This document shows, in pieces, positions 50,541-59,839 of a stretch of 64,000 nt of DNA. Source of the stretch: Prorocentrum cordatum (lineage: Eukaryota > Sar > Dinophyceae > Prorocentrales > Prorocentraceae); assembly GCA_963575745.1 (NCBI GenBank), contig CAUYUJ010016302.1, forward strand, positions 77,501 to 141,500, written 5' to 3'. The first letter of the stretch is position 1; every line of letters starts with the position of its first letter. The translations under genes were made by a program, and so were the position numbers. The notes beneath the pieces are model-generated. The model did not search any database, was not told where the DNA came from, and saw only the letters and a list, made by a program, of their open reading frames with translations.

Positions 50541-51300
50541 TTATGACGCGTTCGTGAACTTGGCCTCCGGTAGCTTCTCGAGGCAGTGCTTCTGGTGAAC
50601 CAGCAGATGTCCCGGGGTGAGCATATCGTGTCTCATGCCCAGGTAGGTGAACGGAAGGCCTGTCCTCTTCGGATTGCCGAACTTCTGTCCGAGCTTCTTG
50701 GCGATATGGTCGAGGAAGTCCTTCGTCGCTGCTAGAATAAGATCGCCCACGTGAATGATACATAGCGAAACAACTTGCCAGCCATTGATGATCATCAGGA
50801 AGCACTCGTCGTGGGTGCTCACCCTGTAGCCATTATCCACCTTTAAATAAAGCAACAGCGCCAGCTGCCACAACAAAGGAGCGTCCACCAGGCCATACAC
50901 CGCCTTGAGGCACTTCAGGATGAAGCGTGGGATATCTCCATCCAGCACGGTAATCTTACTCTTCGGGATGTTCCCCCAGTGCCTCCAGATGTTCGCCGGC
51001 GGGCGAAACCAAACTTGGCGCGCCTCCTGGACCTCATGGCCTAGCTCCTTCGCTTTGGCCACGACCTCTGAGAACTTCAGGCCTTGAAGAAAAGCTGTTG
51101 AGATGTCGGAGCTCTCGAGGGCCAATTCGAACTGCATGGCCAGTGAGCACAGTAGACTGTGGCTGAACCTTGAGGCTGTTGACGAATGGCGGCTGACTGT
51201 CGTCTTCTGGCGATCTAAGAAACCGCGACCGCGGCACCTCGACTTGACAATTCGCTTCTGCCGATTCTTCCACTTACGGACCCAGATGCCGTCCACGACG
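50541..51300 (-). pseudogene. Reverse transcriptase of copia 2, catalytic box altered
   Basis: About 250 codons: DGIWVRKWKNRQKRIVKSRC and GRGFLDRQK at the start, ESSDISTAFLQGLKFSE with the first catalytic Asp, LKCLKAVYGLVDAPLLWQL, then CIIHVGDLILAATKDFLDHI. The normal HVDD box reads HVGD here (Gly codon GGC at 50747-50745), so one of the two catalytic Asp residues is lost. PFTYLGMRHDM follows, then the LINE target site. The frame ends artificially inside the LINE tail. The copia 1 equivalent keeps HVDD. Confidence 0.8.
50546..50560. repeat. Target-site duplication, right copy (15 bp)
   Basis: ACGCGTTCGTGAACT, identical to 48012-48026. On the minus strand it encodes part of the copia 2 RT end (KFTNA). 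Confidence 0.92.
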
Positions 51301-52905
51301 TTCGTAGCATTCGAGGACAGGTCGATCTCGAAGACATCGTGGCTGTGGAGTGCTACTGCCTCCTCATAGTCGCCGATCTATACAACATCCCAGTTGTCGA
51401 TCACCTCTTGAGGTGCGAGGAGGTCGTCAGAAGAAACCGAGAAACACTGGTCCTCGCGAATGTCGCAATGGAAACACATGGGCCTCGTCATCGGTCCCTC
51501 AAGTACTGCAAACGCCTCTGATGCTGTCCAGGGTAACTCGCCTCGCTTGGCCTGCTGACTGAAGTGCAGGATCTGCTCGGCGTCGGCAATAGCATGTGTG
51601 AAATGCTCCTCGTCGAAGTGAAGATTGAGGCCGACTGGATGCAATCGGCGATGCTGCAGGTCGATGTTTTACTGATGATTGTCGAATTTGTCGGTCGTGC
51701 TCATCGTGCTGGGCTCGTGGATCTGGAGCAAGTCCATAATCTCTGGTGCGAGACCTATCCAACTCTGATGTAGTTGGCGATGGTCCTTCGTGACTTACTC
51801 CTGGTAGAGGCATCTCCGGCAAGGGTCCTCAGATAGGCTCCTCTGGCTGGCCGTAGTCAAGTGTAGTCTGAATGGCTGGTGAGGATGGCGCTGATGCTTT
51901 GGCCGCTGGAGGCGGCGCGGCAGCTCGCAGAGGTGTCGCTGAGACAGCCCTCTGATCCGTTGGCCACTGGCTGTGGTGTCTTCGAAACGGCCACATCCTC
52001 ACCCGGTATTGGTACACGTCCTGAGGCTGCCTTCGGTGGAGGAGCCCGCTCGAATACTCTCGATCGTGACCGATCTGCCATAGCTGGTGAACTGCTTGAC
52101 GATTCCGACAGCTTGACTATGTCAGTGTCTGCCTGGTCGTCGGGGTCGATCGCGCCTGGACTCGCAGGTGGCGCAGGCGGAGCAACCCTTGCGGAACGGC
52201 GCCTGCTGCTCCTCCTCCTGGCGGCGGCGGCGGAGGCCGCATGACGCCTGCTTCGACCTCGGGCGTGACGTCGAACGAGACGTCTGGAGATAGTGGCCTC
52301 CGCCTCGCTGGAGGAGGTGTCTTCGGCACATACGGCTATGCTGCAGGCCTTGGTATCTGCTTCGCGACTGGAGATGGCGGTGCTGGTTCACTTGGCGCCT
52401 GCCGCACAGCAGGTGGAGCCTTCACTGCTGGCTGGGGCTGCTGAGGCGGCTGAGGTGGCGGACCGCCTGGCCTTGGAGGATCTCCAAGACCTCCTTGTTG
52501 ACGATGGTCGTCTTCATCGTCGCCTGCCTCGAGCCAAGAACCTCCAAACGACGTCCACGGTGATGCTATCCATGGAATGGGAGATGGACCGCAAACAACA
52601 CTGAGGTCAACTTCGGGCGTGTCCTCGATCTCGTCGTTCGGCTTGCTGCAGCTGAAATACAGCACGAAATTCTGGCCCTTCCAGGGGCCTGAAAACGAGA
52701 GCGGCAACGCCTTGTCCGGCACCACGTCGCGGATCATGCAGCTCTCGCGTCGACTGTTGCTCCAGGTAATGAGCTGTCCGCGCTGTGCTCCTGAAATGGC
52801 ATCCGTCCTCTTGCACTTGTTGCCGAACAGGATGCCGTCGAACGTCGCGCCGTTGAGCACTCCAGTGCAAACCTTCTGAGCCACTGTCCACAGCGGCGGA
52901 GGATT
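51301..52905 (-). pseudogene. Integrase C-terminus to RT linker of copia 2 (broken)
   Basis: The variable region between integrase and RT, mostly Pro/Ala/Gly/Gln-rich in several frames. Recognisable pieces: a non-repetitive segment in the frame 52884-52500 (VCTGVLNGATFDGILFGNKC, WSNSRRESCMIRDVVPDKAL, GPWKGQNFVLYFSC) and a later one at 51644-51378 (FHCDIREDQCFSVSSDDLLA). Multiple stops and frame changes occur. Confidence 0.5.
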
Positions 52906-54135
52906 CTATTCAAGATCAGGTGGCACGACGATGTAGCTTCGATCCGCACTCGAATAGACCAGACCGTAGGTATATGACGAGACGGCCGCTCCTGTCTCCA
53001 CGATCTCCATCATCTGCTTGACTGCGTCGTTGAACTCGTGCTGCACGGCGTGGACATGGCCGCCGTGAGACTTCTGGTACAAGAGCCACACGAAGCCCAC
53101 GTGTGGGCGGATGTGCCTGAAGGGCACCAACATAATATGGCCTCTCCAGTCGACCGCTGCCTTTGCGACGTCCTGGTAGACCGTAATGACCTCACAGGGT
53201 CCACGCCAGCCTGGATCGCCCTTGGAGTCTGGCTCGCGCCAGAGATCGGCCTTCGCACCGTCTATGATCTTCGCGCGGTCCTCGGGCTTGAACTTATGCA
53301 TCTTGGTGTTCTGGGCCACTGCCAGACGATCCTCGACGATGCTCTGCAAGATCGCCTCCTTCGCCATCATGCGTAGGCGAACAGCCACCTCGATGGCGTC
53401 TGGAGCGGTCTCGAGCGCCCTGGCAGCGGCAGAGAGCGTCTTGACCTCGGGATCGTACAGCTCTCTGGGCTGGTAGCCCAGCAAGCCCTGGTTGAGCGTG
53501 TGACCGTTGTAGCTCAGCATGCTATTGGTGGACATTGCGGTCTCACAGACCACCTGACTCTGCGTTGTGTTGAGACCTGTCCTCTGGACTGTTGCCCACA
53601 GCTTCTGAGCTCCTGTACGAATGATCTCAATCCTTCTCTCTGCGATGGGCGCGGCAGCGTGCCCTTGCGATCCGCCGAAGTCGCGGGCGATGTCGAACTT
53701 CTCGCAGCACTTGCCGACGAGGTCGCTCGTGATGGCGCCCTCCTGGTCGGTGACCAAGTAGGTCATAGGGCCGAAGTACCTGATCCAGCTCCTGAAGACC
53801 ACGGCCACCCATTCGTCGGCCGTCTTGCGTGGAAGCTCTTCCTCCAAGCACCAGCGAATACACTCATCGACCAGAACGATGAAGGTCTTGTCGAATATGA
53901 AGAAAGGGTCCGTCTGGACCCTGCAGTTAAAATGCTCGGCCAGCATTGCCTTCACCTGCGGTCGCGTGAGCTTCCTCTTCCATGTAGCACACTCCTTGCA
54001 GCATTCGATCACGTTGTCGACCAGGTCGAGCACGTCCTTGCCATAGGCAGCCCGGTAGAGCATCTTCTTGAGCCCCATGGCTGCAGCATGCCCGAACTTA
54101 ACATGGATGCCCATGATGATGGCCTTCTTCTCCAT
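52906..54135 (-). pseudogene. Integrase of copia 2 (409-codon open frame)
   Basis: Starts MEKKAIIMGIHVKFGHAAAM. Zinc-domain remnants are H(x)nH around HVKFGH and CCKECATWKR. The catalytic triad is visible: VQTDPFFIFDKTFIVLVDEC (first Asp), YLVTDQEGAITSDLVG (second Asp) and PIAERRIEIIRTG (Glu), the last two about 35 residues apart as in D,D35E integrases. The C-terminal part, SKGDPGWRGPCEVITVYQDV and VDWRGHIMLVPFRHIRPHVG, matches the copia GWhGP / R..PEhLR region. This domain is intact as read, but the surrounding pol frame is broken. Confidence 0.78.
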
Positions 54136-54138
54136 GAC

Positions 54139-54615
54139 CTAAGCATTCGGATCGTGGAGCACCTTCTTGGCTACCTTGGGATCGCTCGACTCCATGTACG
54201 ACGGTGGAGCCACGACCTCAGGAGGAGGCTCGACTGCTGCTTCTGCGGGAGCCGCTGCTGCTGCTGCTACGGGAGCCGCTGCTGCTGCTGCTGCTGCGGG
54301 AGCCGCTGCTGCTGCTGCTGCGGGAGCCGCTGCTGCTGCAGCCCCTGCGGCAGGAGGAGCTGATGGTGCAGCTGGCGCAGCAGCTGGTGCGACTGATGGC
54401 GCGGCTGCTGGCGCCGCGGGGCCACACCCGGTAGAGGCGGGCGAAGCCCAGGTGGAGGTGCAGGTGCGCCTTCTGCTGCAACAGGAACACCTCCAAGTGG
54501 CACGCGCGCGCGTCCCGGCGAGAACCTGCACCCTGCCACACGAGTGCGTGGAGCCGTAGGCGCGTTGGTGCCGTCGGCCAGCTTCTTGTGGAGCACGTGT
54601 CGGCGCCTCTCGCAA
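54139..54615 (-). pseudogene. Ala/Pro-rich linker of copia 2 with (CTG)n
   Basis: Plus-strand (CTG)n repeats with GGGAGCCG interruptions at 54241-54345 encode poly-Ala or poly-Gln depending on frame. It lies between the methyltransferase-like region and integrase. This is probably repeat expansion within the element; no fold expected. Confidence 0.6.
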
Positions 54616-54619
54616 CTCC

Positions 54620-55440
54620 AGAGGTGCGTGTAGAAAAGCGAGGACTCGTCGCCGTCCTTGATGACTCCAGTCTGCAGGTGATCGCGCACAGCATCAACGA
54701 TGGCCGTGACCATCGGCCACGGATAAACAGCCGCCGCCGCTGTCCTGTTGATGCTGGTGCCTGGGAATGAGCCCTGCAGTACGGAGTGATCGCTGCACTT
54801 CGAGTCGCCCTGGCACTTGCGCAGGACGCGCTGCAGGGTGATGCTGGTCATGTGTAGGAAGGTCGGCTTCTTTACTGCAACTCCTGTTGATGGATCTGCT
54901 GCCCCAAGCTGGATCTGCTGCCCCAAGCTGGCAGTGATCAAGATGTCCAAACGCACCCAGTGAAGCGGTGGACTTGAGCGGCGACTGCGCGAGGGTGACC
55001 GAGCTCCTGGGGTTCTCAAGAACACTTGCTCGTCCATCTCGATGTACCTTTCGAAGCCGCTGTGCAACCCAATGCAAGTCGGGACATTCTGCTTGGCGGG
55101 ATGCTTGGAGCATTGAGGCCTCCTTCATGACTGTTGATGCCGACCATGGTGAACATCTTGGTGACCAGAACTCTGCCAGACTGGGCAGCCCCTTGCCGAT
55201 CTTGTCGAGTAGGTCTCGATGAACCTTACGACGTAGGCCCCAGCCGCACCTGAAATCTCGCGGGAAGCTGATCGCCAAGCCTGACATGTACGCACACAAA
55301 GAGAGCCTGCCAGAGCCACTCATGCTCTCGATAAATCCAGATCGTGAAATTGCTTGGATACATGCTGACACCACTCTTCCGCATTGTCTGGAGTGATGAC
55401 GGTCAGGCCACTGAAATAGTAGAACTCCTCGGGCATGCAT
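54620..55440 (-). pseudogene. Methyltransferase-like region of copia 2 (frameshifted)
   Basis: One frame reads ESMSGSGRLSLCAYMSGLAI and FPRDFRCGWGL (~55323-55230), then EFWSPRCSPWSAS (~55170-55137) and ASVLENPRSSV (~55023-54990). The order matches C5-cytosine methyltransferase motif I (S-G-x-G-x-L), motif IV (P-C-x-P-x-S with a Cys) and motif VI (E-N-V/P). A second frame continues with LGAADPSTGVAVKKPTFLHM and SINRTAAAAVYPWPMVTAIV. A domain with this wording is common in dinoflagellate copia polyproteins. Calling it a methyltransferase is inference. There is a frame change at about 55320 and another near 54950, close to a direct duplication of GATCTGCTGCCCCAAGCTG at 54892-54930. Confidence 0.5.
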
Positions 55441-56704
55441 ACGTAGTACTTCTCCAGCTGCTGTCTCTCCTGCTCCTCCATGTCTTCTGGCGAGAGATCC
55501 TGAGAGTAGGTCTGACCTGGTACACTCATCCAGCTGGAGGTAAGATTTTGGCTATGATGCTGTTTCAGGCGTTGGAAACCTTGACGATCTGGTGCAAACA
55601 GGGCCGCTGCTGCCAGCGAAACTGCTGCTTGCTGAACTTCGCGGTTCACTTGACTGCTTGATGCTGGAGCTTCTGTCGGAGGATCTTGAACGAGTCCGAT
55701 ACCTGTCCTTTTAGCCATTTTGGGTGGCGGACCTACGATCTCGGACCTGTTGAAGTTGAATGCCCACTCGATGTTTGCCGATACTCCTCGTTGACAATTG
55801 TCAAACCAGTGGGCCTTCAGAACTTTCCAAAGATCTCGTCGTTCCTCAGATATCTCCTGCGCAGTCTGTTCGAATCTATATGTTGGTAGAAGGTGGTGAA
55901 TCGAGTCGGTGTAGAGAATCCGAACCAGTGCCACTTGAGGAGGATCATGCTTGTGTTTGCCAGGAACTGGAATGATCCTGATGCCGTCGCGGTTGTCAGA
56001 GACACCGCAAGCTACCAACGCACTGCAATACACCATACTCGGTAACGGCATCAGCCCAGGACATGACGAACCTTTGTTGCCAATCAGGTCGGTCGAGTAT
56101 GCAGCTCCTGGCAGCCATGGAACTCCGAGAGGCATGGTACATACTCGTAGTCCAGGTTCGGGCATGCCTCCAACTCCTGTGAACATGGACGTAGAGGGCC
56201 CGAAGTGCACCTCGTTCATGTACCCATTGGCTCAACGGTCTTGTCCAAGTAGACGCGCAGCGTGTCGGCGCCCATGAGGGCTGAGGATGCTCCTGAATCG
56301 ACTAGGAGTCCCAGTCCTTCAACACCTTGAACCACGCGCATGGTGCCGAACGTCTCGCTGCTCGCTGGGTAGTCGCCCGCCATGTTGATCGTCGCCATCG
56401 CCATGAAGATGGACTTATTGAGCAGCAGGCCTGCCGGAGGTCGGGCTGCTCCTGATGCTGACGACGTCCCAGACGCAGATGCTGACTGATATGTAGGAGA
56501 ATTAAAGACCGTCGTCTGCTCGGTGGGCGTCACAACTGCTGCATCTGCATCGAACTTCGTGCCCAGCTGGACGGCCTGCTTGACAGGTAGGGTAATATTC
56601 GGCCCAGCTGCTATCGATGCTGATGGCAAGCCCAGGGTGAAGAGCTCTGGCCTTGGAGCTGTCGCGCCTCCATCATATGAGCCAAACACACCGTGAAAAA
56701 ACAA
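55320..56704 (-). pseudogene. Aspartic protease of copia 2 and following spacer
   Basis: The first frame (56704-56216) contains GVEGLGLLVDSGASSALMGA with canonical D-S-G-A (Asp codon 56299-56297) and ends at a stop. The second frame (56219-55320) continues the domain with FTGVGGMPEPGLRVCTMPLG and NKGSSCPGLMPLPSMV, then a linker with VNREVQQAAVSLAAAALFAP, and ends QFHDLDLSRA. A short overlap at 56216-56219 suggests a single small indel. The active site is intact, unlike copia 1. Confidence 0.72.
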
Positions 56705-58163
56705 CTGAGTTCTCCATCATAGTCTTCGCACTGCCATGAGTCGTCCTCGTAGTAGCTACTACTCTCGCCGTTCCTCTTGCCCTTGCTGTTGCTGTTGCTT
56801 CGCCAGGGTTTGCCCAAACCTTTGCCATTCGAGCGTCCGTCCTTGCTGTTCTTGCTTGACTTGGACTTGTTGCATCGATACTTTCCTTTGTTGTTGTTGT
56901 TGCTGCGGTACTTGCCCTTCTTGCCGTAGTAGTCGCCCGTCTTGGACGGCGAACCCGAAGAAGACTTGACAATAGGGCAGTCCGAGCTTGAGTGCAGTGG
57001 AGAGCCACATGTAGTGCATCCGTTCGAAGATGATGCCTTGCCTCCGTTTGTGTGGCCTCCTCGTCCTTTCCTGCCACCGCGGCCTCGTCCTTTGCCACGT
57101 CCTTGGCCACCTCCTCCATAGTAGTCTTCCTCTGTGTAGCCCCCGTGCTCGTCCTCGTGGTAGGGGCCATTCTCTTCGTCGTAGTTGCCATCCCAGTCGG
57201 CGCCATCCTCGTAGTAGGAACCTTCTTGCAATTCATCATCATAGCCAACCCACATCCAGGAACCGTCTGATGCCCAGGTCTCTGGACTGTCGTAGTCCGA
57301 CTCCCAGTATGTGCCTTCATCTGTCCAGTACTGTGAGACCATTGCGGGAAATGAAGATGTCTTTCCTTGATATTCATGATTGGCCATTCTCTGCATCAAG
57401 GCTATGAGTTCAAGGAAGCGATTGAGATCTCCTTGAATCTGCATACGCAAGTCGGTTCTCATCTTCTCTGAAAGACCTGACATCTGTAGCAACAAGAAAC
57501 TATTTCCGACGTTGTTGAGCTGCAGGCCTCTTTTGTCCGAGGCCTCCTCGAAACATAAACGAAACATCGTAAGGAAGTCATTTCTTGGAATATGGCCTCT
57601 GGTGAGTGAGAAGAAACTTGACAAAACCACGATTGACATATCTTGATCTTGAACTTCGAACTCCTGAACGAAAACGTCCATTAGGACAGAAGCTCCTGCT
57701 GGCTCAGCCGGGTGTTGGACGCCCGCAGCGTCTTGCCATTCAGGGTGTGAGGGTTGAGCTAGCAGTTCGTCTCCTTCCATCTCGCGTCGTATTCCAGCAT
57801 TGAGGTCCAGCCTGTCGCGCTTCATCTTCATTGCTATCTGGAACGCCGAACCTCTGAGGCGCCCAGCCATCGCTGGACCTGCTGCATGTTCTGCTAGATC
57901 TGTCTGCCTCCACCACAGCCTAAGTAGTTGGATGTAGCGCGGGCGTGTTCTTGTTGAACGTGTCGAGCGGGATGCCGCCACCATTGCCTGAGGTATCTCC
58001 GTAGTCCATGGCTAAGTGCGTCCACTTGCCGTGCCAGGTGTCTGTGCTGTCGATGGTGATGAGGATAAGTGAAACTGCAGCTGCACAAACGCGTACGATG
58101 ATCCCCTTGATGTTGCTCGCGTACTTCTGCTGCTGCTGGTACATGAAAAGTTCTCGTCGCCAT
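56611..58163 (-). pseudogene. Gag of copia 2 (one frameshift near the N-terminus)
   Basis: The N-terminal part reads in the frame 58144-57920 (DTWHGKWTHLAMDYGDTSG, IPLDTFNKNTP), then switches to the frame 57984-56611 (YIQLLRLWWRQTDLAEHAAG, RGSAFQIAMKM). It continues through FLTMFRLCFEEASDKRG and NNVGNSFLLLQMSGLSEKMR, an acidic Tyr/Asp/Glu-rich stretch, an RGKGRGRGGRKGRGG basic run and a CCHC knuckle CTTCGSPLHSSSDC. A Lys/Ser/Asn-rich tail ends it. The family role is RNA packaging. Apart from the frameshift around 57930 it is well preserved. Confidence 0.78.
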
Positions 58164-58240
58164 CGACGCTGAGCCGGAATCAGAACGGCGAAGCTGAGGG
58201 CAGAGAGACGGCGAGTCTCAAAGGACCTGCCACCACATCA

Positions 58241-58249
58241 GCGCTACCA
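58241..58249 (-). other. Primer-binding site, initiator tRNA-Met type (copia 2)
   Basis: The minus strand reads TGGTAGCGC three bases after the LTR end (plus-strand GCGCTACCA). Same site and same 3-bp gap as copia 1. Confidence 0.82.
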
Positions 58250-58252
58250 AAG

Positions 58253-58392
58253 TTAGTTTTCAAGCGTGAGCTGTCGAACCATTGATGGCTTGAGCCATAA
58301 CGTATACGGATAATCGAAAAAAACATTCAAACATATCTCGAACATCTCTGATGGTTATGAAGCCTCTTACCCCGAATTCGTACACAATCTAA
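58253..58392 (-). repeat. 5' LTR of copia 2
   Basis: 140 bp homologous to 46600-46738, ends TTAG/CTAA. On the minus strand it precedes the primer site. Confidence 0.82.
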
Positions 58393-58394
58393 TT

Positions 58395-58645
58395 CCCTAA
58401 CCCCCTCCTCCGGAAAACCAGAGGGGGTCAGTATCGGTTCGAACCCCTCCCTCCCCCCCCCCTCCGGAAAACCAGAGGGGGTCACTACCGGTTCGAACCC
58501 CCCCCCTCTGGAAAACCGGGGAGGGTAACTACCAGTTCGAACCCCCCCCCATTCAGAAAACCGAAAGGGGTCAGGTTCGAACACCCCCCCCGATCCAGAA
58601 AACCAGGGGGGGGCACTGTCGGGTCGAACCCCTCCGCCCACTCAC
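58395..58645. repeat. Left block: CCGGTTCGAACCCC repeat
   Basis: Five units of about 45 to 60 bp: CTCCGGAAAACCAGAGGGGG, TCA(C/G)TA(C/T)CGGTTCGAA, then poly-C. It is the inverted counterpart of 59275-59480. Confidence 0.82.
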
Positions 58646-58654
58646 CGCCGGCAA

Positions 58655-59255
58655 ACGACTCCAGGGTCCCCACCACCGTCCGCACCACATCCCCCACTGC
58701 TGTCCCCAGCACCACTGTCCTCCCCACCACTGTCCCACTGTCCCCACTGTTCCCAACATTGTCCCCGCTGTCCCCACCAGTGCCCCCAACAGAGTCTCAG
58801 TGTCCCCACTCTCCCCACCATTGTCCCACCACGGTCCCACTCTGCCCACCTTACCAAGGTCCCCATCACTGTCCCACTGTCCCCACTGTTCCCACCACTG
58901 TCCCACTGTCCCCACTGTCCCCGCCGCTGTCCCACTGTGCTGTCCTACTGTCCCCACTGTCCCCACCACTGTTCCACTGTCCCCACTGTCCCCACCACTC
59001 TCCCCACTGGACTACTGTCCGACCACCGTCCTCACCACCACCTTCGCCTGTCCCCACCACTACCGTCCCCACCACTGTCCCACTGTCCCCACCACTGTAC
59101 TGTCCCGCTGTCCCCTCACCACTGTCCCCACCACCACCGTCCCCACCACTGTCCGCACCACCGTCCCACTGTCCCCGCACCACTGTCCCCACCACTACTG
59201 TTCCCACCACTGTCCCAATATCCCCACCACTGTCCAACTGTCCCGAGGAGCGGGA
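58655..59255. repeat. GTCCCCACCACT-type minisatellite
   Basis: About 600 bp of CCACTGTCCCCACCACTGTC and CCCACTGTCCCCACTG units (12- to 15-bp registers) with a strong C-rich strand. All open frames are repeat-derived. Confidence 0.92.
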
Positions 59256-59274
59256 ATCGTTTGCCTGCGGCGAG

Positions 59275-59485
59275 GGGGGTTGGGTTCGAACCAGTAGTGA
59301 CCCCCCCGGTTTTTCGAGGGGGGGGGGTTCGAACCGGTAGTGAACCACCCCCTTTTCATGATGGACTGGGGGGGGAGGGGTTTCGAACCGAAGTGACCCC
59401 CCCCCGTTTTCGAGAGGGAGGGGGGACGGGCTGGGAGCCCCCAATGACCCCCCCTCCCGGTTTACCGCCAGCAGCGATAGGACAC
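59275..59485. repeat. Right block: GGGGGTTCGAACCGGTAGTG repeat
   Basis: Three to four units that are the reverse complement of the left block (GGTTCGAACC(A/G)GTAGTGAC, poly-G/poly-C, CGGTTTTCGAG). Together with 58395-58645 it forms inverted flanks around the minisatellite. Confidence 0.8.
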
Positions 59486-59540
59486 ACTCTTTCACAGATT
59501 TCATCGGGGTCGAACCGGATGGATCGAATCGAACCGGGTC

Positions 59541-59834
59541 CTACGTCGGGGGGCGAGCCAGATGATAGTGGCCGTCTCGACACACACACACACAGATCAT
59601 ATGGAGCATCCTGCGCTGAAGATTGTTCAGTTTGTTTTGCATGTCTAATGCAAGCGTCCTGCTTTCGTTTCCATGCAAAACAGAGGCTTCCAGCAGTGCA
59701 TTCGGACTTTGAGTTCCGAGCTGGTGGACAACAGGACGTGTTACAGGGTACAGCAGGAGTCCAACAGCGGAGTCCGACACGAGGAGTCCCACACGAGCAG
59801 GTCTCGTCGGACCTAAAAGGAGTCTCGCAACCAC
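59541..59834 (-). pseudogene. LINE reverse-transcriptase tail remnant
   Basis: The frame contains LLEASVLHGNESRTLALDMQ followed by NKLNNLQRRMLHMIC. This matches the LINE RT C-terminal segment with pattern LL(Y/H)G.(E/S).(W/R)TL......L...QRRML(R/H)MI. After it the frame runs into a (CA)n microsatellite at 59579-59594. Neither the palm motifs nor the ends of the element are visible, so only a short relic remains. Confidence 0.5.
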
Positions 59835-59839
59835 ACGAG

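Larger units (their letters stand above)
48027..50545 (+). mobile_element. 5'-truncated LINE inserted in copia 2, 2.52 kb
   Basis: Plus-strand non-LTR retrotransposon that begins inside the RT domain and ends at a T-rich tail (GGATTTTTTCATTATG). It is flanked by a perfect 15-bp duplication. Contents are RT palm motifs, a long linker, a C-terminal zinc motif and RNase H. Truncation at the 5' end and a target duplication of this size are standard outcomes of target-primed reverse transcription. Confidence 0.88.
46600..58392 (-). mobile_element. Ty1/copia retrotransposon 2 with nested LINE, ~11.8 kb
   Basis: Minus-strand element bounded by 139/140-bp LTRs at 58392-58253 (5') and 46738-46600 (3'). 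Next to the 5' LTR is an iMet-type primer site. Gag, protease, a methyltransferase-like region, integrase, RT and RNase H follow in order. RT and RNase H are separated by a LINE inserted in the opposite orientation. Removing the LINE and one target copy leaves the pol frame continuous apart from one TAG. By eye the LTRs differ at about nine bases and one indel. Several frameshifts make the copy defective. Confidence 0.85.

Noticed and set aside
55712-55723. TAGCCATTTTGG resembling the dinoflagellate spliced leader
   Set aside because: Only 12 bases match, and they lie antisense within copia 2 coding sequence. The flanks do not continue the leader and there is no donor site context.
58436-59350. 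GGTTCGAACC motifs resembling tRNA B boxes
   Set aside because: The motif is part of a tandem or inverted repeat and is itself a palindrome. No A box or cloverleaf could be drawn around any copy.
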